A DNA stretch of 25,000 nucleotides from Owenia fusiformis (GCA_903813345.2 CAIIXF020000305.1:1-25000); one strand, 5' to 3'. Counted from the first letter of the stretch, positions 10,154-20,680 are shown. Notes: generated from the sequence alone by a model not told the origin. A program made the numbers and translations.

Positions 10154-10416
10154 GTACTATTATACATATCAATATCAAAGTCGCCTCCTATTTAGTGTAC
10201 GCACTGCTATTATTTGAAAAAAAAAATTATATCAAAATTATTTTTGACGGTTGCATCTTGGGGCAAGCCGTTTCGCCCTTTCGTGTCACTTTTTTTGACT
10301 GCAGACAAGTCAAATTGAATAGTCAATGAACCAATCTATAATGACTATGGGCCACTTCTTAGTAATCTACCCCAACATCAGTTTTTGGGATTTTCTGGAG
10401 TTTTGGCGCACACTAT

Positions 10417-11372
10417 ACGGGGGTTTAAACGCCTGGTAATTTACATAATTGGTTTTGGCTCATACTTTTGCCTGGATTTAGAAAAATCTGTTTTTTGGTT
10501 TACATTTTAAAGTTAGCGAGGTCCCTGCTATGCTATACTAAACTAGTCTAACTATTTTTGCAGATGAACCTCGAAATATATGAAGTAAAATATGAAGTGC
10601 GTTGAGATATTTTGAGATAAGGAATTGTAAAACATGAAATCTTGTCCTTTGACCTTACTTATTCATTATTCATACAAATACTTTGGTAAGCATACAACCC
10701 ATAAAATTAAGAAGTAGAAAAAGTCATATTAGATATACCTTGGTTCAACAAAATGCAATATTATGAGATCAAGGTCATAGTGAAATACACAAGTTTTGAA
10801 TCTCGTTGTAGTATGAATATTTTCTTGTGTTGCAAGTTATATTTGTGTGTGGATAAATGTTGGAATTTATTTCATTTTACTCGAAATGATACATTGAAGA
10901 TGAAAGGGTTAATCAACAGCTTTGTAACCACCAGGACTCCGTAATCTTATCAAATCCGTATGCCTGGCACTTTGAGCTTTCCATTGGTATGTTCAAATCT
11001 TAGGATAAATAGGTCATTACTTTGATCCCAGATTGCTCAAATAATCGTGCATTCCATTAAAGTATCTTCCGGGAAGGAGATGGTTATGGGGATAATACAC
11101 ACGATTGTCTTGCTCGTAAGTCAATCTGTAATTAACTCATGGTAATTTGGTATTCCGACATTTCTTATCTAACTGGGGTCAGGGGTACACTGTAGGATGT
11201 TACTCCCACTCGATGACAGGAAATACGGGCAAGTAGAGTTCACGAATATAATTCAACAATACTAAAAATGAAATGGAATGGTAAAGTTCAAGTCGTGATG
11301 TGTCAACTGAGAAAATCAATTAAAGAAACAATCTAAAGCTTATACAGGCTCAATACTTGCCGACTCTCATGT
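10417..11372. other. Gene-free interval
   Basis: No recognised coding sequence, RNA gene or long repeat was found. The 63-codon open frame at 10753-10944 resembles nothing known to me. Confidence 0.5.
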
Positions 11373-11903
11373 ATCACACCGGAATAGCCTGACTACGGTA
11401 AAGTCAGATACCGTTGTCACAAATGGCGGACATAGCCGTCGCTTCAACTGTTTAATCAATTGGACTTGGTCCTCATTTCATGGGATTTTATCGTCGCTAA
11501 TTCTGTGCATGCATCAAGCTCTTGTGATAATGTATTATACGAAATCCCATTTTCGATCAAATCGGGTCGTAAATCGCCACAATAAAGCGACTTCGATATC
11601 GTCAATGACAACGGAATCTGAATTTGAGTAATTTAGAAAGACAACGGCATATGGTAATTACAGTGTCCGTTATCCCGTATCTCATTTTTATCGGTTAAAT
11701 TAAAGACTTTATATCGATGGTAGAACATTATTAACTGTACAATGAGTATTAAGACACTTTGATTGATTGTTGTTCCAAAGGAATTTAGTCTAGGTGCTCT
11801 ATTAAACATACAATTCATGAAAATCTAATTGAATCGACAGTTATGTCCGCCATTTGTGACAACGGTATCTGACTTTACCGTAGTCAGGCTATTCCGGGGT
11901 GAT
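11373..11903. mobile_element. 531-bp MITE-like element with ~70-bp terminal inverted repeats
   Basis: The terminus ATCACACCGGAATAGCCTGA at 11373 matches the reverse complement of the right end near 11903 (ATCACCCCGGAATAGCCTGA). Pairing is close to perfect for about 58 bases and weaker to about 72 (left to ~11446, right from ~11830). Both arms include ACAAATGGCGGACATA. The interior has no coding capacity beyond a chance 61-codon frame on minus. I could not resolve a target-site duplication, so the superfamily is open. The high arm identity suggests it is younger than most repeats here. Confidence 0.82.
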
Positions 11904-14438
11904 GTTTAACGAGGTTATCACAACCCCCGCTTTGCTACAAAAACGGCTCCCAGGAACGATCGCGCGCGATTTGCATTTTGCTTATAATCAACGAGGGCAT
12001 GGTAATCCCCGAGGATAATTTGATATTTGTTTTATGACTTAGTGATCAATCCATATAAAACAAAAAATGGCATTTACACCTTTTTATTTGTGTAATCATA
12101 GTTCAAGATTTCTAGTAGTGACTTGTCTTGAGACTGCTTGGTAACTCATACCTTCCGTCGCTTTGTTGTCAAAGTGGTTGCTAGGTTCCAAAAGAATCCG
12201 GATATACCTTTCTTTGTACTTGGGCAAATATACATACGACCAACTTCCGAATATGGTGTTAATCAACTAAATAAAAGGGATATGGTTGCTTGCACAATTT
12301 ATATCATATACTATGTTTAATCTGCTTCAAAATTTATGATCTGACATCTTGTTAGAAAATGAAGCTAGGTCGTTTAATAAACAATGATAAAGCGATTGCA
12401 AACAGTCGGTGTTGCAGCAATATTATAAATTGATCGATCAAATGAAATGCATTGTGGAAACTTTTGATTCTGTGTGTTTGATAATTTGAAAGCATACGTA
12501 TCACTCTAAAGTACTGAACTTTCACGATGCATGAAAACTGTAATCAATACAAATATCCCTTTCTTCTCTCAGTCATGTCATTAGAGGAACAGAGCAAGCA
12601 AGATACATCGATCATGGTTCTCTTTTGGCTCTTATCGCTCTTGCCCCTTTGACGCTAACCTATGACAGAGACATATAAAACATATATGCCTATGGGAATG
12701 AAAAAGTTTGAATGCTCTGCATCTGAGATGTATTTGGGATGGTAAGGGTATATTGTGCCGATTTGCCGAGGCTCTCTTATTATCATATAAAAGACCATCA
12801 CCGTAAAATGGAAGGATTTTCCTGATATAGAGTCAGGATCTTGTTGAAAATGTGCAATCATGATGAAAGCAAAAAATATAAGTTGCGAACTTCCGAAACT
12901 ATCTCTTCTACTATTTTCAACTTGATCAGATCTTAGTTGGTAAGGCCGTGACGTTTTTAAGAGCAGGAGAATCATATAAAACAGCAAACGGCTTAAATTA
13001 GGAGCTATTCTTTAATTGTAGTATTTTCATTAGGTTTTGTGAAGAGATAAGACCTGAATTCACATTCTCTAAATCAGATGAAACGTCCACATCCAAATGT
13101 GGTGGAAATTAGGGCACTTCAAAATGGGTCTTTTGTAGTAGTGTGTGGCGTTTGTAAATGAACATTTTGGAATTAGTAAATTTTAAAGTGCATTCTGTCT
13201 TTATCTTAACACAGGTAAGATCACTTACCTTTAGTTGATCTGGGGTTTACAAAGACTATATTTAGAAGCGTCATTGATAGGAAAGCGGATATCATAGGCC
13301 TTAAAGGCTATGTTGACCCTCCCTCGTATCTTTAGTTCGTGTTCATGCTAGTGATGAAACAAGATTGCACATCTCGATGGAACACTACAGGGCAACAGCA
13401 TCAATGTCGAGATTTCCCAAGAGAATTACAACTTATGGAATTAAACGGCTTCTTGGCAATTGGGAATCACTGTCTTCACACAAATATTGTGTACTTGGTT
13501 AACTTTGAAGAGTTCCTAGCATTTTATGGATCCGAAAAGCGGCCTTGTCCTACGATCTTCAAGCTTTTACCTAATTGCGAAGTGTTTAATTAGCGCAAGA
13601 GCTACGGTGGAGATTTTTCACAGTAGCCATAGTAATAATTTTGCACTATGTACAGAGCAATTCATAGAATATCCCTTTGTTAGTTTATGCATTATCAAAA
13701 CTTCCTGGATATCGTCACGTATGATTTTTGAAAAAGTGGCCGAAGGGAATTATTTAACAGAGCGATAGTCCGTTAAGCTGATGGACTTCAAAGCAGACGG
13801 AGTTGTCATAGGTGTGCATTTATTTCTACATATCTCAATGTAGTGGTCGGCACTCGAATAACACAATATTGAATTCAGTTGAACTTATCGTGTGCTTATC
13901 TACAAGTTATAATTAATTGGAAATATATTGGGAAAGTATATTGGCACCGATGGGAACAGTCTGACTGACTCAAATTCCAAGAGTCTCGAGGAATCTCAAG
14001 TAACCATGGAATACACGACATAGGGAAATTGACCTCTAGCGCAATCTGTGTTGTTTCTTACAAAGCATACACCTATGACAAACAGGACATATGTTACATA
14101 AGCGATTATCGTCTAATTAACTTTTTATGAAGCGTTTGGTTTAGAGGATAAAACTTGCACTAGCCTCCCCCAGGAGGGAATGTTTAGTGAAGGAGAGAAC
14201 TCTTTCGGAAATAAAATCGCAATTTTGATTTAGAATAGAGGCTAGAAAAATAAATAGCCAACAGTGATTTCTAGAAGAACCTGTATCCTTTGGCGCACCT
14301 GATTTTTAACAGAGATGCCAACGCGATATAGATATCTGTAGATATCTTAGGTAGATATAACTTACAAAAAGAAACAGCAATTACGGCTCTGATTAGGAAA
14401 CTGAAGAAAAAGTAGCCATCGGGCCGGTATGAGATGTC
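11904..14438. other. Region upstream of the TMEM26-like exon, nothing recognised
   Basis: This contains several open frames of 60-110 codons (12655-12987 minus; 13339-13593 and 13526-13768 plus) that match no family I recognise and show no splice context I can defend. A 12-bp perfect GC palindrome, ATCGCGCGCGAT, lies at 11959-11970. The promoter and 5' untranslated region of the downstream gene are presumably here, but I cannot point to a convincing start site. Confidence 0.5.
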
Positions 14439-14629
14439 ATGGGATTTTTTGTAGTGATACGGGCGATATTTGTACGCTTTCTGTTTGCTGCGCACGGAGC
14501 TATTGCCGTATGGCGACTATATGTGGACACAAAGGACCCTCGCTACTGGTACATTGCGGTTGCCATAGGTGGACTATTCTGTGAAGCTATCTTCACTCTT
14601 TGCAAGAAGAAAGGCCACGAGTGGAAATG
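14439..14629 (+). CDS. TMEM26-like gene, probable first coding exon (partial)
   Basis: The 64-residue open frame matches the N-terminus of transmembrane protein 26, a multi-pass membrane protein found widely in animals and of poorly defined molecular role. Residues 3-28 form a first hydrophobic segment containing the family pattern RFLF..H..xxVWR. Residues 33-37 are DPRYW, equivalent to the vertebrate EPRYW. Residues 38-55 form a second hydrophobic segment, and 56-64 are the basic tail KKKGHEWKW. In vertebrate TMEM26 that tail is followed by the next membrane segment. The start has purines at -3 and +4 (G in both), and an in-frame stop lies four codons upstream. The frame runs into TAG at 14631, but ATG|GTAGGC at 14629/14630 is a plausible phase-2 donor. 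No later exon was found, so most of the protein is outside the window. The family assignment rests on remembered family features and not on a search. Confidence 0.8.
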
Positions 14630-14635
14630 GTAGGC
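14627..14635 (+). other. Probable splice donor of the TMEM26-like exon
   Basis: The sequence ATG|GTAGGC places an intron GT at 14630-14631, two bases into the codon for the final tryptophan. Splicing here would remove the TAG that otherwise ends the frame and would let the family's next segment follow the KW residues. The donor is of moderate strength: GTAGGC against the usual GTRAGT. Confidence 0.6.
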
Positions 14636-14949
14636 ATTGCTTTAATTGATTAATAATTGGTCCATTAATACATGGTTATGGTTTCTTGGCCAAAAGTCAT
14701 TAATATCAAAAACTAATGATAAATCGTTTGCTGTAAGCGTACGGTTATTAAACATCGATGTAAGATGTATGATAATATAACTCTGTGATTGGTAATTGCA
14801 AAATAAAACACATTTCATTCGTTCTTCTGAGGCAACCTCGAAACGACAAATCGAATACCATTTCAGTGGTGCGAGAGAACAAATCTAGTTCCGTCGCGAG
14901 CAGTCTTTTATCTTGGAAATGCAATTAATAGAGGAGTTTTCAAATAGCT

Positions 14950-15396
14950 TTGAAATCTCGCTAATTCTCGTTTTTCATGTGATTTTAAGAGATTTGCACT
15001 TTTTACCTCTAATGACGTACTTTTCTTTATTTTTGATAGCATATTTAAATCCAGTGACAAGTTTTCTCCATTACTAGCTTTGATTTACACAGTTGTGTCT
15101 CATTTAAGTCATTTTCCATGACATTTAAAAAAAACTTGGGCCAAATCTCCATTGGTGCAATGCTAAAATTCTTTAAAACCTTGACTTATTCGTATGACAA
15201 CCAACATTTTCATGTTTAATCACAATATGTACATTGACAGGGTCATCCAATAGTATGCCATTCGAGTTTTAGACAGAGTTAACCAACACTTTTTGATAAA
15301 TAATGAAATTAAGTGACTATTGAATTGCAAGTTTGTAGTTTTAAAGTGAATGGAGGTCTGGCCCAAGAAAATCAAAGACAAACAAGGGTGACATCT
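14950..15396 (+). repeat. Left arm of a large diverged inverted repeat
   Basis: This segment is the intact arm of a 4.5-kb inverted structure. In order, it matches the reverse complement of 19311-19447 (block AAATCTCGCTAA..TTTAAGAGATTTGCA..CCTCTAATG) and then of 17929-18243 (blocks ACACAGTT, TTTCCATGAC, GGCCAAAT, CAACCAACACTTTTTGA, TGAAATTAA). Identity is modest, around two thirds by eye, with indels. A shorter self-inverted pair, AATGGAGATTTGGCCCAAG-like, lies within it at 15133-15151 and 15349-15367. The repeat family is unknown. Confidence 0.7.
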
Positions 15397-17928
15397 ATTA
15401 TGTTAGCGTTATTCAGCTATTTAGGAACTATACAATAGACTAGATGCGAGTAGAAATGATCTTGATTTACGTCATTAAATATTCAAAATTCAGTTAAAGT
15501 GATGGCATATTTAAAATCTACATTTAAAAGTACATCTAGAAATATGGTTTAGAAATTTTTTTCAAAATGTAACTTCTAGTTTGGGTTGATTCCCCATATT
15601 ACAAAATCACAAAAAGTGAAATATCTTTTCTTGTATTAGACATACTTTAATTTGCATAACTATTCGATACATAAGGGCTATATGAAAATTGAACCACTAA
15701 AACAGATGTAATTTAAGTTAAAGGGAACTTTCTACTATACGCGCCATGCTATCTGACCCGAACGAGCCACCTGGTGGTGAAACTGGTAACTACCTACTCG
15801 CATTTGAGTTATTACAATTATTGGGCCAAAACGGAACAAAGTTTTACAAGATCATGCAATGAAGCTATCATAATATTTTATTGTACCGAAATACAAGAAC
15901 GAAATAAATTAATCATAATTCTGGTAATATTTAGTAATAAATGTCGTTGACAGATAATTTACATTATTTGAGATGGAATTAGCGGAGTGTTACTGTTGGA
16001 TCGTCATCGTCGCTTCCGATACGGAGACGAAAAACGATGATAAGTACGCCAAATGTCAGGGACGGTTACAACGATAAAGCACAACGGGCGAACTCAGAAG
16101 ATTTTAATAGGACATAAGTTTTGCTGTCAAATTCACTATTCAAGTTCCAATATCAATGCTCTAGTTTATGTTTTCGATCAACACGTTTTCGCAAATCTCT
16201 GTTCAGATCTAAATGTTATTTACGGTTTGACCTTTGGTATCAGTATATAGAAAATACCTGCTTGATTCACACAGTCTTAGTACAAGCTTGCAAATTGAAA
16301 TTGCAACTCAATATCTTTGATGTAAAAGGTGTACCATCCTTCCACGGAATCCAATGCGAACAGTAAAAGAAACAGCGAAGGTGACGATAGAATTATCGAA
16401 GAAGTACGTATATTTGTCGATAAACTGTTGAGACGTTTCTTTGCATCCACAATTTTCTTTAAATTCCAAATGTAGTCCCAGAGGCTGGATTTCAGACAGT
16501 ATAGTCAATGATCCAGTGTGCTTAAATCTAACCACTGACTGAGAGGGGTGGATGTTTTCTATCAGTTGAATACCATGTAGATTGATTATCATCGTTTACA
16601 TGAGACGCATCGTGCCTAGCATTAACAGTTCACAATGTTACAACATCACCTTCAACAAAAACAACAAACAATTGAAGATATTATGATTGCGGTTCTCTCT
16701 AAGTCCTTAACACACAGGGTGTCACAAAATACAATTATCTACATTGGACTTATTTCCAATTGTTACGATGACTAGCTTGTGCAAATGGAACGTTCAATAC
16801 GTAATACCATGTTGTAACATCAACTTTAAAATTTAAAGGAACAATTTTTTCTGTCGAAAGTCATGCTAAAAATTACGCCAAATTATTCAAAACCCTTTTT
16901 CAATATTTACCCAAGATATATTTACCCAAGCATATATTGTTGACTATATATTCATTTCTATACGAGAACTGCTCGACACATAGATCTAGGAACATCTCAG
17001 CTCTTCGTCACCGAATAGACATTAAGATATCATTTGTAATGGATATATAAGTTTTATCCATCGATGTGGAAGGCACCGCCAGATGTCGCTCCATGTTGCC
17101 ACTGCGTTGAAAAGTTACGCGAGTCGCTGTCCGCTGCTGTGTCATTGAATTGATTGTCTACCGTTACAAAGAGAGATAGCTAGCACATTTTATAAAAAGC
17201 GCCGATGCTACATAAAAACATCGGTTTTCTAGACATTCTAGAAAAATTAGTTTTCTGACGAGGTGTTTTTCCGTTTTTCCGAAATTTGAGCTATAACCCC
17301 CACGTTAACTTTTCCAAAAAGGTAAGCTCCATAGATACACAGGAATACCCTGAACTCAGAGGTTAGTTCTAAAATCAGCCCGACAAAAGACGAAGCTCTC
17401 TTTTAAGGAGCCAAGTCTAGCGAATTTGAATCGTAGATCAGGAATGACGAAGGGGCGTCTGAAAATCTTAATATGTATGTATGGTTTGGTCTTGCATGAC
17501 ATTTATTAAAGCAGTAAGTAATTATTGACACATCTGCCAGCAAACTGGATAGTTTTATGAAACTTTGAGCAATTACCTTTTTCATTGACACTGTTAAAGC
17601 AGCATAGCGGGATATGAGACTGATTGACTTAACCATAAGACAATTTTCCAATAACGTTGATTTGTTTGGAAATCGTTTATCATTGTCTTTTTACTGTTAT
17701 GAAATAACTTGCAATGTTGCAGATCTCCCATGTAAACGAAATTTCTCTACATAATTTAGTTCTAATTTAGAGACTAGATCTCTGGTATTGTATTGATTTC
17801 ATATTGCTCGTGGTTATTTTTTTGCGGTTAAAATTTCTACTTTAAAGGAAAGTTATTATTTGATGATAATACTACAGTAGAGTGGCTGTGCTAAATAAGA
17901 TATAAAGCTTAATATACAAATGAAACCT
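15397..17928. other. Spacer between inverted arms; no gene recognised
   Basis: This is probably intronic. Open frames of 60-94 codons (16053-16366 plus, 16308-16592 minus, 17403-17651 minus) match no family known to me. Two CTCF-like motifs occur: CCACCAGGTGGC on the minus strand at 15766-15777, and CCGCCAGATGTCGCT on the plus strand at 17076-17090. A single mariner-like end, CAGGGTGTCACAAAAT, begins at 16714 without a partner. Confidence 0.5.
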
Positions 17929-18363
17929 AGGGGTGCCATCTTTATTCGGCTTTTTATTTGGGTAGACTGTCATAAACTTATGTGTTAAGATCTTGGAATA
18001 GTGACTTAATATTAATTTCATGATTTGTCAAAAAGTGTTGGTTGAATCTGTCTACAACTTAAATGGTATACTATGTACATATTGTTAAACTAATGATGAC
18101 CTTGTTAAGGTACATATTGTTAAACTAATAAACCAAGGTTTTTTAGATAATTTAGACATTGCATTGAGTGACATTTGGCCAAAGTTTTTTCAGAAAAATT
18201 GAGAAAGTCATGGAAAGTTATTTAAATAACTTAACTGTGTTTATTGTACGGTATTTATAAATAATTGCGACTCCCGTTGAATAAACTTCATCATATCATA
18301 AGGAAATGAATTAGAATATAAAAATACAAATAATCATTTGTTGTTCTTAATAAATCACACTTC

Positions 18364-18474
18364 AGTGAACGTGTTGTTTCGGTTTCGATCAATTGAACTC
18401 TATATTCATGAGCCTACGATGACGTCTACATAGGCACATAAGACTACATGAATATAGAGCTGGTTACGTTCACT
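18364..18474. repeat. Nested hairpin with 13-bp perfect inner stem
   Basis: CTCTATATTCATG near 18398-18410 pairs exactly with CATGAATATAGAG near 18447-18459. An outer pair, AGTGAACGT at 18364-18372 and ACGTTCACT at 18466-18474, encloses it. The hairpin overlaps the start of the 91-bp tandem repeat. Confidence 0.65.
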
Positions 18475-18637
18475 CCAGTAATTATGAATGAATAGTTGAC
18501 GATGTTTAGGCCCCCATGTTGAGTTCACTCAGAATACATTTTGAGTAGAGCTTATCACGCTCACTCCTGTAATTGTGAATACATAGTTCACAATGTTTGG
18601 GCCCCTGATTGTGTTCACTCGGAATACGTTTGAAGTA
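18456..18637 (+). repeat. Two-copy tandem repeat with 91-bp period
   Basis: Copies at 18456-18546 and 18547-18637 share AGAGCT, GTTCACTC or GCTCACTC, GTAATT.TGAAT, ATAGTT.AC.ATGTTT, GGCCCC and GTTCACTC.GAATAC in the same order and spacing. The copies differ at perhaps a fifth of positions. Confidence 0.8.
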
Positions 18638-19447
18638 GGCTAAAACCAATTTGAATTTGAATCGTGTCTCCTCTATTCACCGTGACAGAGCTGCGATTCG
18701 CGAGCGATTATTACAACACCTGAGTAAACACGCCCAATAATACCTCGCTTACATAAGGTCAGATTCACACTGCATCGGGGCCTTGGCGATGGGAGTTTTA
18801 TGTGGATTTAATTTTTAACACAATACTAATCCCCGGCGCCCTTGTGATGAAACTTCAGGCTTATTTTGATCACACAACAACTTCATGATCATGACAGAAA
18901 TTTGAAAGTTCGCGTGGCTTGCGCAAATTATATATATATTGATATTATTATTATCATTTTTGTTTAAAACACTTCCTTTTACTCAATTTAGAAATATGCT
19001 TGTTTTACAATATTTCGATTGATTGGTGCAATACGGGATGTACAATTAGATTATTCTTGTACATCAGAAATACATTGCACGTAGGCTTACTTCAGATCGC
19101 GCGTGCAATCTTGGTTCAAGGCCATTTTCTCTCTTTCCAAGGAGAATAAATATAACAAAATTAAAATGGGCATTTTTATACTTCTTTATTCGTCCATTAT
19201 AGTGAAGTCTTGGGGTTGTTACGCCTGTGGAGCATCTATATTGATTCAGGGGAGCACGTTTTATATAATTTCGATAGGAAAAGAAAATTGATATACAGCG
19301 CAATAAATTCTTTAAATCATAAGTTACTTTTGTAGAAAACAGTTCACTGAATTACATATACCATTTAAAAGAAGGAAAGGTAAGCCATTAGAGGTCTAAA
19401 ATGCAAATCTCTTAAAATTTCATGAATAACGAGATTTAGCGAAATTT

Positions 19448-20196
19448 AAAATGTTATATGGAAACTGTACTATTACGCGTGACTGTTGAACGCAAGGATA
19501 AGGTATAACACAGGGGGATGAAATTGGAACAAATTGATGTTTTCATCGTTTCAGAAAGATCAATACAACATCCTTAAAAGTGAATTTGAAAGTGGATTTC
19601 TCGGTTGAACCTACACAGACTCCGAAAATTCACATAAGATTGCTGTTTTTCTGCATCTCTCACTTCATTTCTCTTTTCCTCATCTCAATGACAAGGTTTA
19701 TAAATTGATTCACCTTCTATAACTTCTTTTTTTATTAAGATATATTTATTGCTTCAAAAAACGATCATAATATAAATCCCTTCAGTCGCCCGAAGGCATT
19801 ATAATAGAAGGCTACATTAATAGCATGCACAAAATACAAAATTATGATTAGGTCAAGGGGTTCACTCTGCACTTGTGGTTGGCCATGGGATGGAAATATT
19901 AATTGTGGATAATATAAAATAAAGTATAGTATGTATAGTATGTGGGGATGTAACTTCTTCCAAGTATTTAGAATACTTGTGTTTTTAAAATGTTTATACA
20001 TGCATTTCCAGACAATCATAGTTATTAGTTAGGTCTATTTGAACATAGGTTTAATTTAAGTGGAACGGCTGACACGCGGGTACCCTTTGCATTCGTTTCA
20101 CTTCACTTCTTAAAAGAGAGTCTTGTAGTTTAACTAGACTCTGCACGCAGGGTAACACGCGGGTAAATTTACCTGAGATACAGATTCCCCATGTTG
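19448..20196. other. Gene-free interval
   Basis: No recognised gene was found. A short direct repeat around ACACGCGGGTA occurs at about 20072-20082 and 20155-20165. The 84-codon frame at 19765-20019 on minus matches nothing known to me. Confidence 0.5.
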
Positions 20197-20198
20197 TA

Positions 20199-20680
20199 CA
20201 GGATGGGCCAAAAAGTCATCCAGTATAGACTTAAAAGCATTATATTTTGCACAATTGAACCTTGATTCTAAATGGTCATGATCTTTTGGCTATTTTACAA
20301 GCTCAAAATCTTGGTCTTGTTTTGGAGACAAACTTGAACGCATCAGGTGAAGTTTTCTGATTACACGCTCACAGATATCTGGTGTAATGACTCTCATAGG
20401 CCTTAAGATCACTTGTTTTAACTCTCTGATGCTTCTAGGGTTGTTAGTGCACATTATCTTTGATATAGCAACAAAGATAAAATTCCAGGATATCATATTG
20501 GGTGATTTGGCATTTGGAGCATGTTTTTTAAAATGGCCGTAGACATACACTGTACACTGATGAAACTTGATAAAATAAAAGAACATTGAACAAGGTTCGA
20601 TGGTGCTAAATACGACGTAAACCAATACTGGATGACTGAGTTATTAATATTTGTTTCGGTAACCTTTTTTGCTCACCCTG
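20199..20680 (-). mobile_element. Second mariner/Tc1-type remnant, deleted copy with inverted ends
   Basis: The left end CAGGATGGGCCAAAAAGT follows TA (20197-20198). The right end read inward, CAGGGTGAGCAAAAAAGG, ends at 20680 but is followed by CA, so the right TA is mutated or the end is not exact. A second shared block, GTCATCCAGTAT (20216-20227 and 20623-20634), shows that the ends are inverted repeats, with about 36 extra bases in the right arm. The interior is filled by the C-terminal part of a transposase on minus. At about 480 bp it is an internally deleted derivative. Confidence 0.78.
20290..20625 (-). pseudogene. C-terminal remnant of a mariner/Tc1-like transposase
   Basis: The open minus frame (111 codons) ends with a segment close to the C-terminus of many mariner-type transposases: NNPRSIRELKQVI, then ITPDICERVIRKLHLMRSSL, and finally a DFEL-like end equivalent to the family's G.HFE motif. 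Upstream, SPNMISWNFIFVAISKIMCT sits where the family has SP.L.PLDFFLWG.LK..VY. The third catalytic aspartate is thus replaced by asparagine, and the preceding part is unrecognisable. The DNA-binding domain and first two catalytic residues are absent, so the product cannot be an active transposase. The subfamily is different from that of the remnant at 5605-5912, judged by the tail sequence. The open frame survives by chance or recent decay. Confidence 0.8.

Larger units (their letters stand above)
7942..10416. mobile_element. Composite inverted-repeat structure (~2.5 kb) with minisatellite core
   Basis: The left arm, about 7942-8127, and the right arm, about 10243-10416, are reverse complements at roughly 80% identity by eye. 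Both include CTTGGGGCAAGCCGTTT, CCCTTTCGTGTCACT and CCCCAACAT in matching order. Between them lie a second foldback (8203-8793), the AGGTCA-rich tandem array (9350-9925), a 22-bp duplication (9938-9982) and a strong hairpin (10072-10153) close to the right arm. Inverted ends, a central tandem array and a subterminal hairpin recall non-autonomous Helitron-like or pearl-type elements of invertebrates, but I cannot show Helitron termini. The alternative is two inverted copies of one repeat flanking unrelated sequence. Confidence 0.55.
18244..19310. mobile_element. 1.07-kb insertion within the right arm, type unknown
   Basis: The continuous left arm shows that 18244-19310 is extra sequence in the right arm. 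TTTA occurs on both sides (18240-18243 and 19311-19314), where the left arm has a shorter uninterrupted join (CTGTGTAAATC), so TTTA may be a target duplication. The insert has no terminal inverted repeats that I can see and no recognisable protein. It contains a hairpin (18364-18474) and a 91-bp tandem duplication (18456-18637). It could be a non-autonomous element or a simple indel of older sequence. Confidence 0.45.
17929..19447 (-). repeat. Right arm of the large inverted repeat, split by an insertion
   Basis: The segments 17929-18243 and 19311-19447 together are the reverse-complement partner of 14950-15396. The order is conserved, and the arm is interrupted only between 18243 and 19311. 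Inside this arm a 20-base word beginning GTACATATTGTTAAAC is tandemly duplicated (18075-18094 and 18110-18129, period 35). The left arm has a single related word, so that duplication arose after the two copies separated. Confidence 0.68.

Noticed and set aside
12655-12987. 110-codon minus open frame with hydrophobic ends
   Set aside because: The hydrophobic look follows from AT-rich composition. No family match and no supporting splice sites or neighbours.
13339-13768. Two overlapping plus open frames considered as an exon upstream of the TMEM26-like exon
   Set aside because: TMEM26 starts at the residue already assigned at 14439, and these frames have no resemblance to it or to another family.
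15999-16037. Small imperfect hairpin around TCATCGTCGCTTCCG
   Set aside because: Pairing needs several mismatches and bulges. It is not distinguishable from background.
16308-16592. 94-codon minus open frame with fairly protein-like composition
   Set aside because: It reads more like protein than most frames here, but I recognise no family and saw no convincing acceptor and donor. It stays unsupported without a search.
16714-16730. Solo mariner-like terminus CAGGGTGTCACAAAAT
   Set aside because: No inverted partner was found and the flanking dinucleotide is CA, not TA. It may be a fragment, but it is too short to call.
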